From assembly GCA_020853215.1 (NCBI GenBank), contig JADYZH010000187.1:1-53264 (forward strand): a stretch of DNA of 53,264 nt. Reading direction: 5' to 3'. The notes under the pieces were generated by a model. The model worked only from the letters and a program-made list of their open reading frames with translations, ran no database searches and was not told the DNA's origin. Positions 1-8,632 of the stretch are shown one piece after another (positions within the stretch are counted from its first letter, which is position 1; each line of letters starts with the position of its first letter). Position numbers and translations under genes: made by a program. This DNA is from Sulfuritalea sp. GTDB taxonomy: Bacteria; Pseudomonadota; Gammaproteobacteria; Burkholderiales; Rhodocyclaceae.

Positions 1-190
1 CCACCTCGCCGGCCGGCGTCAGCGTGATGCGACCGTGGCCCCGATCGAATAGCCGGGTATTGAAGTGCTCTTCGAGCTGCTTGATCTGGAAAGTCACCGC
101 CGGCTGCGTCATGAAAAGGACGTCTGCCGCCTTGGTGAACGACAACTGCTTGGCTACGGCATGAAAGACCTGCAGACGACGATCAGCCAT
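1..190 (-). CDS. LysR-family transcriptional regulator, N-terminal part (runs off left edge)
   Basis: The first 63 residues are visible; the rest lies beyond the left edge. They hold the winged helix-turn-helix of a LysR regulator: an amphipathic start (RRLQVFHAVAKQLSFTKAA), then the recognition helix region TQPAVTFQIKQLEE and the wing LFDRGHGRITLTPAGE, in standard family spacing. The ATG is at 190. The gene is divergent from the membrane-protein gene at 386. The 195 bases between them are comparatively AT-rich near 225-300 and probably carry both promoters, but I see no clear sigma-70 pair. The effector-binding domain is missing, so the target and inducer cannot be named. Confidence 0.9.
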   Translation of the reverse strand, partial: MADRRLQVFHAVAKQLSFTKAADVLFMTQPAVTFQIKQLEEHFNTRLFDRGHGRITLTPAGEV

Positions 191-385
191 AAAGGCACTC
201 CCCCAACCACGTTTATCAATGACTACTTGTATTCAATCACAAAAGCGACGCATAAGGTCGGCTGATCCCCGGTGCCAGGATGGATTTTTCGCGGCACGAT
301 TGATGCAATGCCGCATGCCATCCGATAGTTCCGCGCCCCGCCATCAAGGAGCCGCTTCGGCTTTCGTGCTATAAACCCGCAGCCC

Positions 386-1435
386 ATGCCCGCCCTTGCC
401 CGACGCCCCTGGATACAGCTCGCCAAGAAGACCCTCTGGCTGACCGCCGTCGGTCTCGTCATCGGCTGGTCCCTGTGGCTGCTCTATGCCAAGTTGCGCG
501 GCGAAGTCGCAGCCGACCCTGTCGCCAGGGAATTGCTGGCCTCCGGCGGGTTCTGGTTCAGCCTCAAGATCATTGTCGAATCGATCGGCCGCAGTATCGG
601 CAATGTTTCGGCAAGCGCCTACACCCTGGCGGCGGTCTCGGCGCTGCTGGCCTATTTCGCGCTGGCCTGGTACGACCGCATCGCCTTGCTGCACCTGAAC
701 CGCCAGAAAGAAATTTCCTGGCCCTTCATTGCTTCCTGCTCCTTCGTCACCTACGCCCTGGGCCACAATCTGGGGGCGTCGGTGCTGTCTGGCGGCCTGG
801 TGCGCCTGCGCGCCTACGGGGCCTGCGGACTCAGCGCCGGCGAAGTGGCGATCCTGGTCGCGCTCTGTTCGTTCACCTTCGGCTATGGCACCGTACTGCT
901 GACCGGGTTGGTGTTTGTCCTCCAGCCGGAGATCGTGCAACCACTGGCGGCGATGATCCCCCGGCTCGACTTGCCGGTGTCGCTGGTACAAATCATCGGC
1001 GCCGCCATGCTCGGACTCTGTGCGCTTTACGTGCTGGGCTCCTGGTTGCATTTCAAGCCGGTGCATTTCCGGTCCCTGCATATCGTCTACCCGCGACTAC
1101 CGGTGGTCGCGCGTCAGTTGATGGCGGCCCCACTGGAGTTGATCGCTGCCGCAGGGATCATCTACTTCGTCCTGCCCGAGGCGGGAAATCCCGGCTTCAT
1201 CACCGTGCTTGGCGCCTTCCTGCTCTCGTTCTCCGCGGGCCTGCTGTCGCAAACTCCGGGCGGCCTCGGCGTCATGGAAGCGGTGTTCCTCGCCGTATTG
1301 CCCGGCGTTGCCCCGTCCGACGTCATCGCCGCGCTGCTGATCTGGCGCCTGATGTACCTGCTGATCCCGCTGGCGATCTCGCTCCCGCTCGTCGTCGCCT
1401 TCGAACGCGCGCAGTTGCGACGCCCGGGGCGGTAG
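386..1435 (+). CDS. Lysylphosphatidylglycerol synthase TM-region / UPF0104 (YbhN-like) membrane protein
   Basis: This is an integral membrane protein of 349 residues with about eight hydrophobic segments across its length. The family signature is visible in the middle: the stretch around residues 125-145 (YALGHNLGASVLSGGLVRLR) followed by a serine/phenylalanine-rich helix and, near residue 290, the SQTPGGLGVMEAVFLAVLPG loop. It matches the flippase half of MprF and the stand-alone YbhN/UPF0104 proteins; no aminoacyl-transferase domain is present. Family knowledge suggests lipid translocation or membrane-lipid homeostasis, but the substrate is unknown. The ATG at 386 has no good Shine-Dalgarno close by; an AAGGAG at 346-351 is too far upstream, so the start is somewhat uncertain. 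Confidence 0.8.
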   Translation: MPALARRPWIQLAKKTLWLTAVGLVIGWSLWLLYAKLRGEVAADPVARELLASGGFWFSLKIIVESIGRSIGNVSASAYTLAAVSALLAYFALAWYDRIALLHLNRQKEISWPFIASCSFVTYALGHNLGASVLSGGLVRLRAYGACGLSAGEVAILVALCSFTFGYGTVLLTGLVFVLQPEIVQPLAAMIPRLDLPVSLVQIIGAAMLGLCALYVLGSWLHFKPVHFRSLHIVYPRLPVVARQLMAAPLELIAAAGIIYFVLPEAGNPGFITVLGAFLLSFSAGLLSQTPGGLGVMEAVFLAVLPGVAPSDVIAALLIWRLMYLLIPLAISLPLVVAFERAQLRRPGR

Positions 1436-1466
1436 GCGCGATCACGCCGGCAGGATCGCCGACAAG

Positions 1467-1491
1467 GAAAAGTCGGCGCCGGCGGGACGCC
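1467..1491 (-). repeat. Dispersed GCGCCGACTTT repeat, copy 1 (intergenic)
   Basis: On the minus strand this is a copy of the motif G-[CG]-CGT-NN-CGCC-R-GCGCCGACTTT-Y; the exact 11-base core is at 1469-1479. It lies between the convergent ends of the membrane-protein gene and the glycosylase gene. An inverted partial copy (CGCCGAC at 1457-1463) faces GTCGGCG at 1472-1478 across an 8-base loop, giving a 7-bp hairpin. There is no T-run after it, so it is not a typical intrinsic terminator. Confidence 0.6.
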
Positions 1492-1498
1492 GATGGGT

Positions 1499-2221
1499 TC
1501 AGCCCTTGTCGCCCAGCCGCATCGTCCGGCGCATGAAGCACAGGTCTTCCCACGCCCTAGCCTTGTCGGGCAGGTTGCGCAGCAGGTAGGCCGGATGGTA
1601 GGTAACGACCACCGGAATGTCGTGGTAGCGATGCAACCGGCCGCGCGCCGCGCCGATCTTGACCTCGGTTTGCAGCAGGGTCTGGGCGGCCGGACGGCCG
1701 AGCGCGACGATCAGCCGGGGCCGGATCAATTCGATCTGGCGTTCGAGATGGGGCCTGCAGGTCGCAGTTTCTTCCGGCGTGGGGGTGCGGTTCTCCGGCG
1801 GCCGGCATTTGACCGCATTGGCGATATACACGTTCTCGCCGCGCCGCAGACCGATCGCCGCCAGCATGCTGTCGAGCAGTTTCCCGGCCTGACCGACGAA
1901 GGGTTCGCCGCGCGCATCCTCCTCCGCACCGGGACCCTCGCCGACGAACAGCCAGTCGGCATTGCGGTCGCCGACACCGAGCACCGCCTGGTTGCGTGCC
2001 TCGCAAAGCCCGCACTGGCGGCATGTGGCAACCGTCCTGGCCAGTTCATCCCAAGCCGGCGCGGCAACCGCTGACGCGCCGGCAGCAGGCGGATCGGGGG
2101 CGACCGTCGGCCCGGGCGCCGTGGCTACCTGTTCGCAGGGCACAGTTGTCTGTGGCAGGCGCAGCTTCCAAACGGGTCCCAGACCCATTTCGCGCAGTAT
2201 CCGTTCGCGCTCGGAATTCAT
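1499..2221 (-). CDS. Uracil-DNA glycosylase, family 4 (iron-sulfur type)
   Basis: This 240-residue protein removes uracil from DNA in base-excision repair. Motif A appears as GEGPGAEEDARGEPFVG (about residues 94-110) and motif B as TYHPAYLLR (about 207-215). Four cysteines, C67, C70, C139 and C155, have the spacing of the [4Fe-4S] ligands of family-4 enzymes (69 residues between the second and third, 16 between the third and fourth). The first ~60 residues are a low-complexity Pro/Ala extension, as is common in proteobacterial members annotated as a phage SPO1 polymerase-related protein. Its ATG overlaps the rimI stop (ATGA), so it is the last gene of the NfeD-SPFH-tsaB-rimI operon. Confidence 0.93.
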   Translation of the reverse strand: MNSERERILREMGLGPVWKLRLPQTTVPCEQVATAPGPTVAPDPPAAGASAVAAPAWDELARTVATCRQCGLCEARNQAVLGVGDRNADWLFVGEGPGAEEDARGEPFVGQAGKLLDSMLAAIGLRRGENVYIANAVKCRPPENRTPTPEETATCRPHLERQIELIRPRLIVALGRPAAQTLLQTEVKIGAARGRLHRYHDIPVVVTYHPAYLLRNLPDKARAWEDLCFMRRTMRLGDKG

Positions 2222-2658
2222 AGTTTGCGCGCCATCACGACGGCATCCTCACGTCCCGCACGCGCCGGATAATAATCGCGGCGGCGCCCGATTTCCTCAA
2301 AGCCATGGCGCAGGTAAAACCCCTGGCCGGCCAGGTTGCCCGGCCGGACCTCGAGCAGCATGCGCGTCGCCCCATGCGTCCGGGCCCATGCGACAATGTG
2401 GTCGAGCAGTGCCGAGCCGTGACCGCCGCGCTGCAATTCCGGAAGTACGCTGATGTTGAGCAGGTGGACTTCGTCGAGGACCTGCACCACGACCGCATAG
2501 CCGGTCATGCGCCCGCCCTCGCGCGCCAGCCATGCGCCGTGTCCGGCCGCCAGCGAATCGGCGAAATTGCCCCGCGTCCAGGGAAAGGCATAAATGCCGG
2601 CTTCCGCCGCTGTAACCGCATCGAGGTCCGCAACTGTCATATCCTGGTAACGGATCAC
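2218..2658 (-). CDS. rimI: Ribosomal-protein-alanine N-acetyltransferase RimI
   Basis: A GNAT-fold acetyltransferase of 146 residues that acetylates the N-terminal alanine of ribosomal protein S18, using acetyl-CoA. The acetyl-CoA pyrophosphate loop is visible as PELQRGGHGSALLDH (about residues 76-90), followed by LLEVRPGN and the characteristic C-terminal FYLRHGFEEIGRRRDYYP. I chose the GTG at 2658 because it overlaps the tsaB stop (TAGTG); an ATG at 2640 is the alternative. tsaB-rimI adjacency is conserved in many bacteria. The stop overlaps the start of the downstream glycosylase gene. Confidence 0.92.
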   Translation of the reverse strand: MIRYQDMTVADLDAVTAAEAGIYAFPWTRGNFADSLAAGHGAWLAREGGRMTGYAVVVQVLDEVHLLNISVLPELQRGGHGSALLDHIVAWARTHGATRMLLEVRPGNLAGQGFYLRHGFEEIGRRRDYYPARAGREDAVVMARKL

Positions 2659-3347
2659 TATTTCGCTCCGCCACGCGCCAGGCGTTCGGCAGTGGTCAGG
2701 GCCACCTTGTCGCGCACGTAGATGGGTTGCGCCTGTGCCGCCGGCGCTCCCTCGCCCCTGGCAAACGCCGGTGCCGCAAGGCGCAGCACGGCGGCGGCGG
2801 TGGGATATGCCTCGGGGCGAAGCCCGGCGAGGTCTGGCTTGCGGGCAGACAGCAGCGAACCGTAGGCGGCGAAGCCGTCGCCCACTCCCCAGCCGCCGGA
2901 GAAAGTCGGCGCGGGCGCCACGGCGGGCGGCAGGCAGGTCGGCGCCATGAGCTGCCCGACAACGTCTCCGTCGACCCGATAGGCGGCGACATACACCTCG
3001 TTCATCCGCGCGTCGAGGCAGGTCCAGACTTCGCGTTCGCCGCACGCCAGCGCCAGGGCTTCCAGGCTGGACACCGGCAGAACCGGAAGATCGAGACCCC
3101 AGGCCAGGCCCTGCGCCACGCCGCAGGCCAGGCGCAAGCCTGTAAAACCGCCGGGGCCGGCGCCGAAGGCGATGCCGTCGAGCTGCGCCTGGGTGATGCC
3201 GGCTTCCGCAAGCAGCTCGCGGGCCCATGGCAGGACGCGCTCCGAGCCGCCGTTGGCGATTTCCCCACTGCGCTCGATCAGCTCCCCATCCTGCCAGAGC
3301 GCGACTGACAACCGCCGCGTCGCGGTCTCGAACGCAAGCAAGCGCAT
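2658..3347 (-). CDS. tsaB: tRNA threonylcarbamoyladenosine biosynthesis protein TsaB
   Basis: This 229-residue protein is the non-catalytic partner of TsaD in forming t6A37 on ANN-decoding tRNAs. The ASKHA-fold start is intact: RLLAFETATRRLSVAL, then FGAGPGGFTGLRLACGVAQG (about residues 70-90) and the SSLEALA segment. Residues near 140-155 (AVAPAPTFSGGWGVGDGF) carry a Pro/Ala stretch encoded by a copy of the dispersed repeat (about 2900-2924), at a position where I would expect a shorter linker. It is followed immediately by rimI with a one-base overlap, and preceded by the SPFH gene with a 14-base gap. Confidence 0.93.
   Translation of the reverse strand: MRLLAFETATRRLSVALWQDGELIERSGEIANGGSERVLPWARELLAEAGITQAQLDGIAFGAGPGGFTGLRLACGVAQGLAWGLDLPVLPVSSLEALALACGEREVWTCLDARMNEVYVAAYRVDGDVVGQLMAPTCLPPAVAPAPTFSGGWGVGDGFAAYGSLLSARKPDLAGLRPEAYPTAAAVLRLAAPAFARGEGAPAAQAQPIYVRDKVALTTAERLARGGAK
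2900..2924 (-). repeat. Dispersed GCGCCGACTTT repeat, copy 2 (inside tsaB)
   Basis: The exact 11-base core is at 2902-2912 and reads in the sense of tsaB, encoding A-P-T-F within VAPAPTFSGG. Similarity to the copy inside the AddA-like gene extends over GCCGTGGCGCC before the core and CGGCGG after it. Confidence 0.65.
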
Positions 3348-3361
3348 GAAACCGCCGCCGC

Positions 3362-4216
3362 CTACTTGCGGCTGCCGAGAATGCCGCGCAGAGTGTCCTG
3401 AATGTCGGCCGGAATCAATACCGTCTTGGCATTGTCCGACTTGGCCAAATTGCCGATGGCATGGATGTATTTCTCGCCGAGCATGTAGCGCATCGGCGCA
3501 TCCTCGGCGCCGATCGCCACGGCGACGCGGCGGATCGCCTCGGCCGAGGCCTCGGCCAGCGTCACCTGCGCTTCGGCAGAAAGCCGCGCCGCCTGCAATT
3601 GCGCCTCGGCATTCAGGATGGTGGCCTGCTTGGTGCCTTCGGCCTTGGTCACCATGGCCTTGCGCTCGCGCTCGGCGGAAGCCTGGGCTTCCATGGCCTT
3701 CTGCATCGATTCGGAAGGATTGATGTCCTGGATCTCGACTGATTTGACGGTAAGCCCCCAGTCGATGGCTTCGTCGGCGACGCCCTCGCGCAGGCGCGCC
3801 TTGATCTTGTCGCGATTGGACAACGCCTCGTCCAGGGTCATGTCGCCGATGATCGAGCGCAGGGTGGTCATGATCATGTTGCGGATTGCCTCGGAGAAAT
3901 CCGTCACGCCGTAGACCGCCTTGATCGGGTCGGTTATCTTGATGAAGGCGATGGCGTTGGTCAGGATCACCGCATTGTCCTTGGTGATGACTTCCTGTTC
4001 CTGCACGTCGAGGATGATGTCCTTGGTGGTCAGCTTGTAGCGCACCTGGTCGAAATAGGGGACGATGATGTTGAGGCCGGGGCGCAGCGTGGCGTGGAAT
4101 TTTCCCAGCCGCTCGACGATCCATTCCTCGCCCTGCGGCACGATGCGCACGCCCTTGGCGATGGTGACAGCGACAAAAACGAACAGTACGACGACGACGA
4201 TCCCGAATTCACCCAT
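3362..4216 (-). CDS. SPFH/stomatin-family membrane protein, QmcA-like
   Basis: The 284-residue protein starts with one hydrophobic helix (residues 3-20), followed by an SPFH/band-7 domain (RIVPQGEEWIVERLGKFH, then LRPGLNIIVPYFD) and a long Ala/Glu/Arg-rich coiled coil (about residues 165-245) that would support oligomerisation. The motif KSVEIQDINPSESMQKAMEA is typical of the QmcA/paraslipin group. Members form large membrane-associated rings or microdomains and are often encoded with NfeD proteins, as here: the NfeD gene ends 11 bases upstream. The ATG at 4216 follows a GGGAAAGG Shine-Dalgarno. Confidence 0.92.
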   Translation of the reverse strand: MGEFGIVVVVLFVFVAVTIAKGVRIVPQGEEWIVERLGKFHATLRPGLNIIVPYFDQVRYKLTTKDIILDVQEQEVITKDNAVILTNAIAFIKITDPIKAVYGVTDFSEAIRNMIMTTLRSIIGDMTLDEALSNRDKIKARLREGVADEAIDWGLTVKSVEIQDINPSESMQKAMEAQASAERERKAMVTKAEGTKQATILNAEAQLQAARLSAEAQVTLAEASAEAIRRVAVAIGAEDAPMRYMLGEKYIHAIGNLAKSDNAKTVLIPADIQDTLRGILGSRK

Positions 4217-4227
4217 GACCTTTCCCT

Positions 4228-4680
4228 TCAGAATTTACCGACTTTAAGCAACTGTCCGTCTACCGCCAGCACCCTCACCCGCGCCCCGGCCGGGATCGCC
4301 TCGTCGGCCAGGCAGGGCCAGACATCGGACCCCATCACCGGCTTCTGGAAACGTACTTCACCGCGCGCCAGCTCGATGCCCGGCGGTTCCACCGCGCGGA
4401 CCAGGACGCCGATTTCGCCGAGTGCCTCGTCGGGCTGGCCGGAGCGCATCTTGCCGCCGTCCTTGCGCAGGAACTTGAACCAGAACACGGTCATGGCCAC
4501 CGATGCCGCCGTCCACAGCAATATCTGGGAGCTGAAGGCCATGGCCGGAAACGCCAGCATGGCAAACCCTACCAGCAGTGCGCCAAGGCCGAACCAGATG
4601 ACGAAGAAAGAGGCGACGACGAGTTCCAGCATGCCCAAGCCGAGGCCGAGAACCATCCAGTGCCACCATTCAAGATACAT
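4228..4680 (-). CDS. NfeD-family membrane protein (short form)
   Basis: 150 residues: an aromatic N-terminus (YLEWWHWMVLGLGLGMLELV), three to four hydrophobic segments up to about residue 80, then a soluble OB-fold tail (about 95-150) with GEIGVLVRAVEP and GARVRVLAVDGQLLKVG. This is the short NfeD1b type, without the ClpP-like protease domain. Such proteins pair with SPFH proteins, and the SPFH gene is the next gene downstream. I prefer the ATG at 4680 over an in-frame TTG at 4689, because AAAGGG sits ten bases before the ATG but only one base before the TTG. It is the first gene of the leftward operon. Confidence 0.9.
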   Translation of the reverse strand: MYLEWWHWMVLGLGLGMLELVVASFFVIWFGLGALLVGFAMLAFPAMAFSSQILLWTAASVAMTVFWFKFLRKDGGKMRSGQPDEALGEIGVLVRAVEPPGIELARGEVRFQKPVMGSDVWPCLADEAIPAGARVRVLAVDGQLLKVGKF

Positions 4681-5000
4681 ATCCTGCAAGCCCTTTCACC
4701 GCGGCCGCCCCGGCCGGCACGCGCAATTCACGACGGTAACCCAGCCCGATACCGTCTCGCGGCCGGAATTCATTTTATCGCCTTTGCCGGTTTGCTTGCC
4801 ATTTGTCGGGAGGATAATTCAAGCGGCACCGCGTCCGGTCATGGCCGCTGCGGGATGGATTCCCGGCCGTGTTTCTCCCCGTGTCAAATTGCCCGTTAAT
4901 CAAAAAAAAACGACGCGGACATGAAAATCATTGACACACTGCGTTACCATGCACCCAGATTTAGCCCGCTACCACCATCATCACTTCCACGAGGTCACAC
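4681..5000. other. Divergent intergenic region between the NfeD gene and the HU gene
   Basis: These 320 bases separate two divergent genes and contain no convincing small ORF. The half near HU is AT-rich (a nine-base A-run near 4910) and holds a perfect TTGACA at 4931-4936. For the leftward operon a possible -10, TAAAAT on the minus strand, is at 4772-4777, but its -35 (TGGCAA, 18-base spacer) is poor. Nothing else is recognisable. Confidence 0.5.
4931..4960 (+). promoter_or_regulatory. Candidate sigma-70 promoter of the HU gene
   Basis: A perfect -35 TTGACA (4931-4936) is followed at 18 bases by CCAGAT, a weak -10. Transcription would begin about 35 bases before the HU start codon. The -10 is poor, so the exact site is uncertain. 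Confidence 0.4.
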
Positions 5001-5297
5001 ATGAACAAGTCTGAACTGATCGAAATCACCGCCAAAGAAGCCGACATCAGCAAGGCTGCCGCCGAGAAGGCACTGTCTGCCGCGATGGGCGCCATCGTCA
5101 AGGCCGTATCCAAGGGCGACACCGTCACCCTCGTCGGCTTCGGCAGTTTCAAGTCCTCCAAGCGCGCCGCGCGCGTCGGTCGTAATCCGCAGACCGGCAA
5201 GGAACTCAAGATCGCCGCCACCACCGTGCCGCGCTTCACCGCAGGCGCCACGTTCAAGGCCGCCGTTGCCGGCAAGAAGGCCGCCAAGAAAAAATAA
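5001..5297 (+). CDS. hupB: DNA-binding protein HU
   Basis: A histone-like nucleoid protein, 98 residues. It begins MNKSELIEITAKEADISKAA, contains VTLVGFGSFKSSKRAARVGRNPQTGKE (the HU beta-arm signature centred on GRNPQTG) and ends in a lysine-rich tail (AGKKAAKKK). It binds and bends DNA as a dimer. The tail is slightly longer and more basic than in E. coli HU, as is common in betaproteobacteria. GAGGT at 4991-4995 is the ribosome-binding site. The gene is monocistronic: its own promoter region lies upstream and a strong terminator follows 24 bases after the stop. Confidence 0.97.
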   Translation: MNKSELIEITAKEADISKAAAEKALSAAMGAIVKAVSKGDTVTLVGFGSFKSSKRAARVGRNPQTGKELKIAATTVPRFTAGATFKAAVAGKKAAKKK

Positions 5298-5321
5298 ATC
5301 CGGGCGCTGCTGCCGGATCCG

Positions 5322-5345
5322 GGCCCGCCATGAGCGGGCCTTTTT
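5322..5345 (+). terminator. Rho-independent terminator of the HU gene
   Basis: GGCCCGC (5322-5328), a five-base loop, GCGGGCC (5334-5340) and then TTTTT (5341-5345): a perfect 7-bp GC stem with a U-run. The last T is also the end of the convergent methyltransferase gene. No T-run follows the stem on the minus strand, so it acts in one direction. Confidence 0.88.
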
Positions 5346-6148
5346 CATGGCCGCGCCGCAATCCCCCCTGCCCCCGCTGCGCGCTGGCGGCGCGCTTCGA
5401 ACAGGCAGATCGCCGTCGCCGCCGCCACGTTCAGGGATTCCGTTCCGGCGGCAAGCGGAATCGTGGCGCGAATTTTTGCCGCGGCGACGAGCTCCGCCGA
5501 TAGACCCGCGCCCTCGTTGCCCACCAGCCAATAGACCGGTCCGCCCAGATCGAGTTCGTAGAGACTCTTTCCGCCATGAGCGACCGTCGCCACCGCGGTT
5601 GCGGCGCCGCCTGCCAGCGCCGCAGGCAGATCGACCTGCTCGCGGATATCCAGCGAGAAATGCGCTCCCTGCCCGCCGCGCAACACGCGCGCAGTCCACG
5701 CCCCGGCACAGCCCGGCCCGAGCAGGACGTTGCGTACTCCTGCGGCCGCGGCGGTACGGAGTATCGCGCCGACATTGCCGGCATCCTGCACCGCTTCCAG
5801 CAGCACGGCATCGCCCGGCGACAATTCCGCCGGCGCCGGAGGAATGTCGATCACGGCGGCGATGCCGATCGGCGAGGTAACACCCGACAGTTCGCGAAAC
5901 AGGCTGTCGCGCAGACAGAGGCAGTCCAATCCGGTCGCGCCGCGCAGCAGCGCGGCAACCTCGGGATGATGTTGTCCGCTCTCGCTGACCAGCAACTGCC
6001 TGATAGCGACACCGCGGGCAAGGCAGGTTGCCACCAGATGGATGCCATCGGCCATGGCGCGACCGTGGCCTCGCGGGTCTGCAGCCAGGGCACGCAGCGC
6101 CTTGAACCGGGCGTTATCACGTGAGGCAATCTGGCGCATGCCGCTCAT
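5345..6148 (-). CDS. TrmH/SpoU-family RNA 2'-O-methyltransferase
   Basis: 267 residues with an N-terminal substrate-binding domain and a C-terminal SPOUT knot. The three SpoU motifs are intact: [20 protein letters not shown] (motif 1), [12 protein letters not shown] (motif 2) and [20 protein letters not shown] (motif 3), which build the S-adenosylmethionine site. It 2'-O-methylates ribose in rRNA or tRNA; the particular nucleotide cannot be told from sequence alone. The start overlaps the rnhB stop (ATGA), and it is the last gene of the rpsB-to-rnhB operon. Its C-terminus meets the HU terminator. Confidence 0.92.
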   Translation of the reverse strand: MSGMRQIASRDNARFKALRALAADPRGHGRAMADGIHLVATCLARGVAIRQLLVSESGQHHPEVAALLRGATGLDCLCLRDSLFRELSGVTSPIGIAAVIDIPPAPAELSPGDAVLLEAVQDAGNVGAILRTAAAAGVRNVLLGPGCAGAWTARVLRGGQGAHFSLDIREQVDLPAALAGGAATAVATVAHGGKSLYELDLGGPVYWLVGNEGAGLSAELVAAAKIRATIPLAAGTESLNVAAATAICLFEARRQRAAGAGGIAARP

Positions 6149-6720
6149 CCTCCGTCTTCGAACAAGGCTCTGACCGGGCCGAAACTCCGGCGATGGAAAC
6201 TGGCCGGTCCGTGCAATTTCAGCGCCTCGCGATGGGCCGCCGTGTCATAACCCTTGTGGCGATCCAGCGCGTACTGCGGAAATGCTTCGTGGATAAGCCG
6301 CATTTCGGCGTCGCGCGCGGTCTTGGCCAGGATCGAGGCGGCCGAAATGGCCGGCACCGTGGCATCGCCGCCCACGATGGCGCGGGCCGGCATCGCCAAC
6401 TGCGGACAGCGATTGCCGTCGATCAGCGCCTCACCCGGCTGCACGGCGAGCGCCTCGACCGCACGGCGCATGGCCAGCAGCGTCGCCTGCAGGATGTTGA
6501 GACGGTCGATTTCCTCGACCGTTGCGAAGGCAATGCCGAAGGCCAGCGCCTTCTCGCGGATCTCCACGGCCAGCCTCTCCCGCTTGCGCTCGGAAATTTT
6601 TTTGGAGTCGGCCAGGCCGACGATGGGCCGCGCCGGATCAAGAATCACGGCAGCGGCAAACACCGGTCCGGCAAGCGGCCCGCGCCCGGCCTCGTCAACG
6701 CCGCAAACCGGCACATTCAT
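6145..6720 (-). CDS. rnhB: Ribonuclease HII
   Basis: 191 residues. It cleaves the RNA strand of RNA-DNA hybrids and single ribonucleotides in DNA. The catalytic motif [15 protein letters not shown] gives the Asp-Glu pair; further acidic residues lie in ALIDGNRCP (about residue 100) and KTARDAEM (about residue 133). [13 protein letters not shown] and [10 protein letters not shown] are also family hallmarks. It overlaps lpxB upstream and the methyltransferase downstream by four bases each, so translation is probably coupled. Confidence 0.97.
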   Translation of the reverse strand: MNVPVCGVDEAGRGPLAGPVFAAAVILDPARPIVGLADSKKISERKRERLAVEIREKALAFGIAFATVEEIDRLNILQATLLAMRRAVEALAVQPGEALIDGNRCPQLAMPARAIVGGDATVPAISAASILAKTARDAEMRLIHEAFPQYALDRHKGYDTAAHREALKLHGPASFHRRSFGPVRALFEDGG

Positions 6721-7859
6721 GCTTTTCGCAAATACGGCAACACCGCATCCGCCGCCCTCTGCGCATTGTCCTGCCGCAACAGGCGATGGATGCTGTCGAA
6801 AACGCGGCCGATGGCGGTGCGTGCCTGACGGTCCACCAGCAGGTTGCCCAGCGCCTGGGCGAGATTATCCGGCGTCGCTTCATCCTGCAGAAACTCGGGT
6901 ACGACGAAGCGGCGGGCCAGAATGTTGGGCAAGCCGATCCATGGCAGGTAACCCATGTGGCGCATCAGCCTCCAGGACCATGGCGACATCTTGTAAGCGA
7001 TCACCATCGGCCGGCCGACCAGGGCGGTTTCCAGCGTGGCGGTACCGCTGGCGACCAGCACCGCATCGCTGGCGGCAACGGCGTCCGTCGCGTGCCCGAA
7101 CATCAGGGTAAAGGGAAGTTCGTCGGCCTTGAGTTTCCACAGCGCCGTTTCGAACTGCAGCCGCGTTTCGCGCGACACCAGCGGTACCAGGAACTGCAAC
7201 TGCGGCTGGCGCTCCAGCAGCAGTTTCGCCGCTGCGATGAAGGTCTCGGCCATGTAATGCAGTTCGGACTGCCGGCTGCCCGGCAGCAACGCAACCACCG
7301 GCCGGCCGGGGGCAACACCGAGCTTTTCGCGTGCATGGTCCTGGTCGATGCCGAGAGGAATCACGTCGGCCATGGGATGACCTACATAACTGCACTTGAC
7401 CCCGGTGCCCTTGTAAAGCTCCGGCTCGAAGGGATACAAAGCAAGAATGTGGCTCACCGAACCGATGATTTTCCGCAGCCGGTACCGGCGCCAGGCCCAG
7501 ATCGACGGGCTGACGTAATGGATGGTGGCAATTCCGGCGCGCTTGAGGCGATGTTCCAGCCAGAGATTGAAGTCGTAGCCGTCGACGCCGATGAAGACAT
7601 CCGGCCGGTCAGCCAGCAGGCGCCGCAGCAACTGCCGCCGCATCCTGGCAATGGCCCGGTAATTCCGCAGAGCTTCGGCATACCCGTGCACGGCAAGCAT
7701 CTCCGCCGGCCAGAGCGACTCGAAGCCCTCGCGCTGCATCTTCGGGCCGCCGATGCCGCAGAACTCCGCATCGGGCAGATGCTTGCGCAGCGCGCTGATC
7801 AGATGTGCAGCAAGCTGGTCGCTGGAGGCTTCCCCCGCGACCATGGCAATTCGCGTCAT
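6717..7859 (-). CDS. lpxB: Lipid-A-disaccharide synthase
   Basis: 380 residues. A GT19 glycosyltransferase at the inner membrane that joins UDP-2,3-diacylglucosamine and lipid X to make the lipid A disaccharide. Family blocks seen: [16 protein letters not shown] at the N-terminus, [34 protein letters not shown] and [10 protein letters not shown] (about residue 200). The usual GEASGD or GETSGD loop reads GEASSD, a conservative change. It overlaps lpxA (TGATG) and rnhB (ATGA). Confidence 0.97.
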   Translation of the reverse strand: MTRIAMVAGEASSDQLAAHLISALRKHLPDAEFCGIGGPKMQREGFESLWPAEMLAVHGYAEALRNYRAIARMRRQLLRRLLADRPDVFIGVDGYDFNLWLEHRLKRAGIATIHYVSPSIWAWRRYRLRKIIGSVSHILALYPFEPELYKGTGVKCSYVGHPMADVIPLGIDQDHAREKLGVAPGRPVVALLPGSRQSELHYMAETFIAAAKLLLERQPQLQFLVPLVSRETRLQFETALWKLKADELPFTLMFGHATDAVAASDAVLVASGTATLETALVGRPMVIAYKMSPWSWRLMRHMGYLPWIGLPNILARRFVVPEFLQDEATPDNLAQALGNLLVDRQARTAIGRVFDSIHRLLRQDNAQRAADAVLPYLRKA

Positions 7860-8632
7860 CAGCGGATGATGCCGCGCCCGGGCGCGGCGAGAAAATCGCT
7901 GAGCAAGGCGAGTTCGGGTGTTGCGGCACGCTCGGATTCAATCTCGGCACGTGCCTCGTCGAGCTTCAAGCCGCGCCTGTACAGGGTCTTGAAAGCACGT
8001 TTCACCGCCGCCACGGCAGCGCTCGAATAGCCGCGCCGCTTGAGGCCTTCCGCGTTGATGCTGCGCGGCACGGCGGGGTTGCCGGCGGCCATGACGAACG
8101 GCGGCAGGTCCTGCAGGAGCACGCATCCCACCGCCGTGAAGCTGTGCGCTCCGATACGGACGAACTGGTGCACGCCGGTGAAACCGCCGAGGATGGCCCA
8201 GTCGCCGACGTGGACGTGGCCGGCAAGCTGGGTGTTGTTGGCGAAGATCGTCTTGTTGCCGACCTGGCAGTCGTGTGCCAGATGGACGTAGGCCATGATC
8301 CAGTTGTCATCGCCCAGGCGCGTCACTCCGGCATCCTGGGCCGTGCCGCAGTTGAAGGTGCAAAACTCGCGGATGGTGTTGCGATCGCCGATTTCGAGGC
8401 GGGTCGGCTCGCCGGCGTACTTCTTGTCCTGCGGCTGTTCGCCGATGGAGCAGAACTGGAAGATGCGGTTGTCGCAGCCGATCCGGGTATGGCCCGTGAT
8501 GACGACATGCGGCCCGATGACGGTATGGTCGCCGATCTCGACATGCTCGCCGACCAGCGAATACGGACCGACCACGATGCCGCGACCCAGCCGCGCGGCG
8601 GGATGGACGATGGCGGTCGGGTGGATGCTCAT
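7859..8632 (-). CDS. lpxA: UDP-N-acetylglucosamine O-acyltransferase
   Basis: 257 residues. The first enzyme of lipid A synthesis; it moves a 3-hydroxyacyl chain from ACP to the 3-OH of UDP-GlcNAc. The N-terminal two thirds is a left-handed beta-helix of hexapeptide repeats starting at [14 protein letters not shown]. The catalytic histidine lies in [10 protein letters not shown], and a helical C-terminal domain follows [16 protein letters not shown]. The start overlaps the fabZ stop (ATGA) and the stop overlaps the lpxB start. Confidence 0.97.
   Translation of the reverse strand: MSIHPTAIVHPAARLGRGIVVGPYSLVGEHVEIGDHTVIGPHVVITGHTRIGCDNRIFQFCSIGEQPQDKKYAGEPTRLEIGDRNTIREFCTFNCGTAQDAGVTRLGDDNWIMAYVHLAHDCQVGNKTIFANNTQLAGHVHVGDWAILGGFTGVHQFVRIGAHSFTAVGCVLLQDLPPFVMAAGNPAVPRSINAEGLKRRGYSSAAVAAVKRAFKTLYRRGLKLDEARAEIESERAATPELALLSDFLAAPGRGIIR

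Noticed and set aside
5322-5345. The HU terminator as a bidirectional terminator also serving the methyltransferase gene
   Set aside because: On the minus strand the stem is followed by GC-rich sequence, not by T residues.
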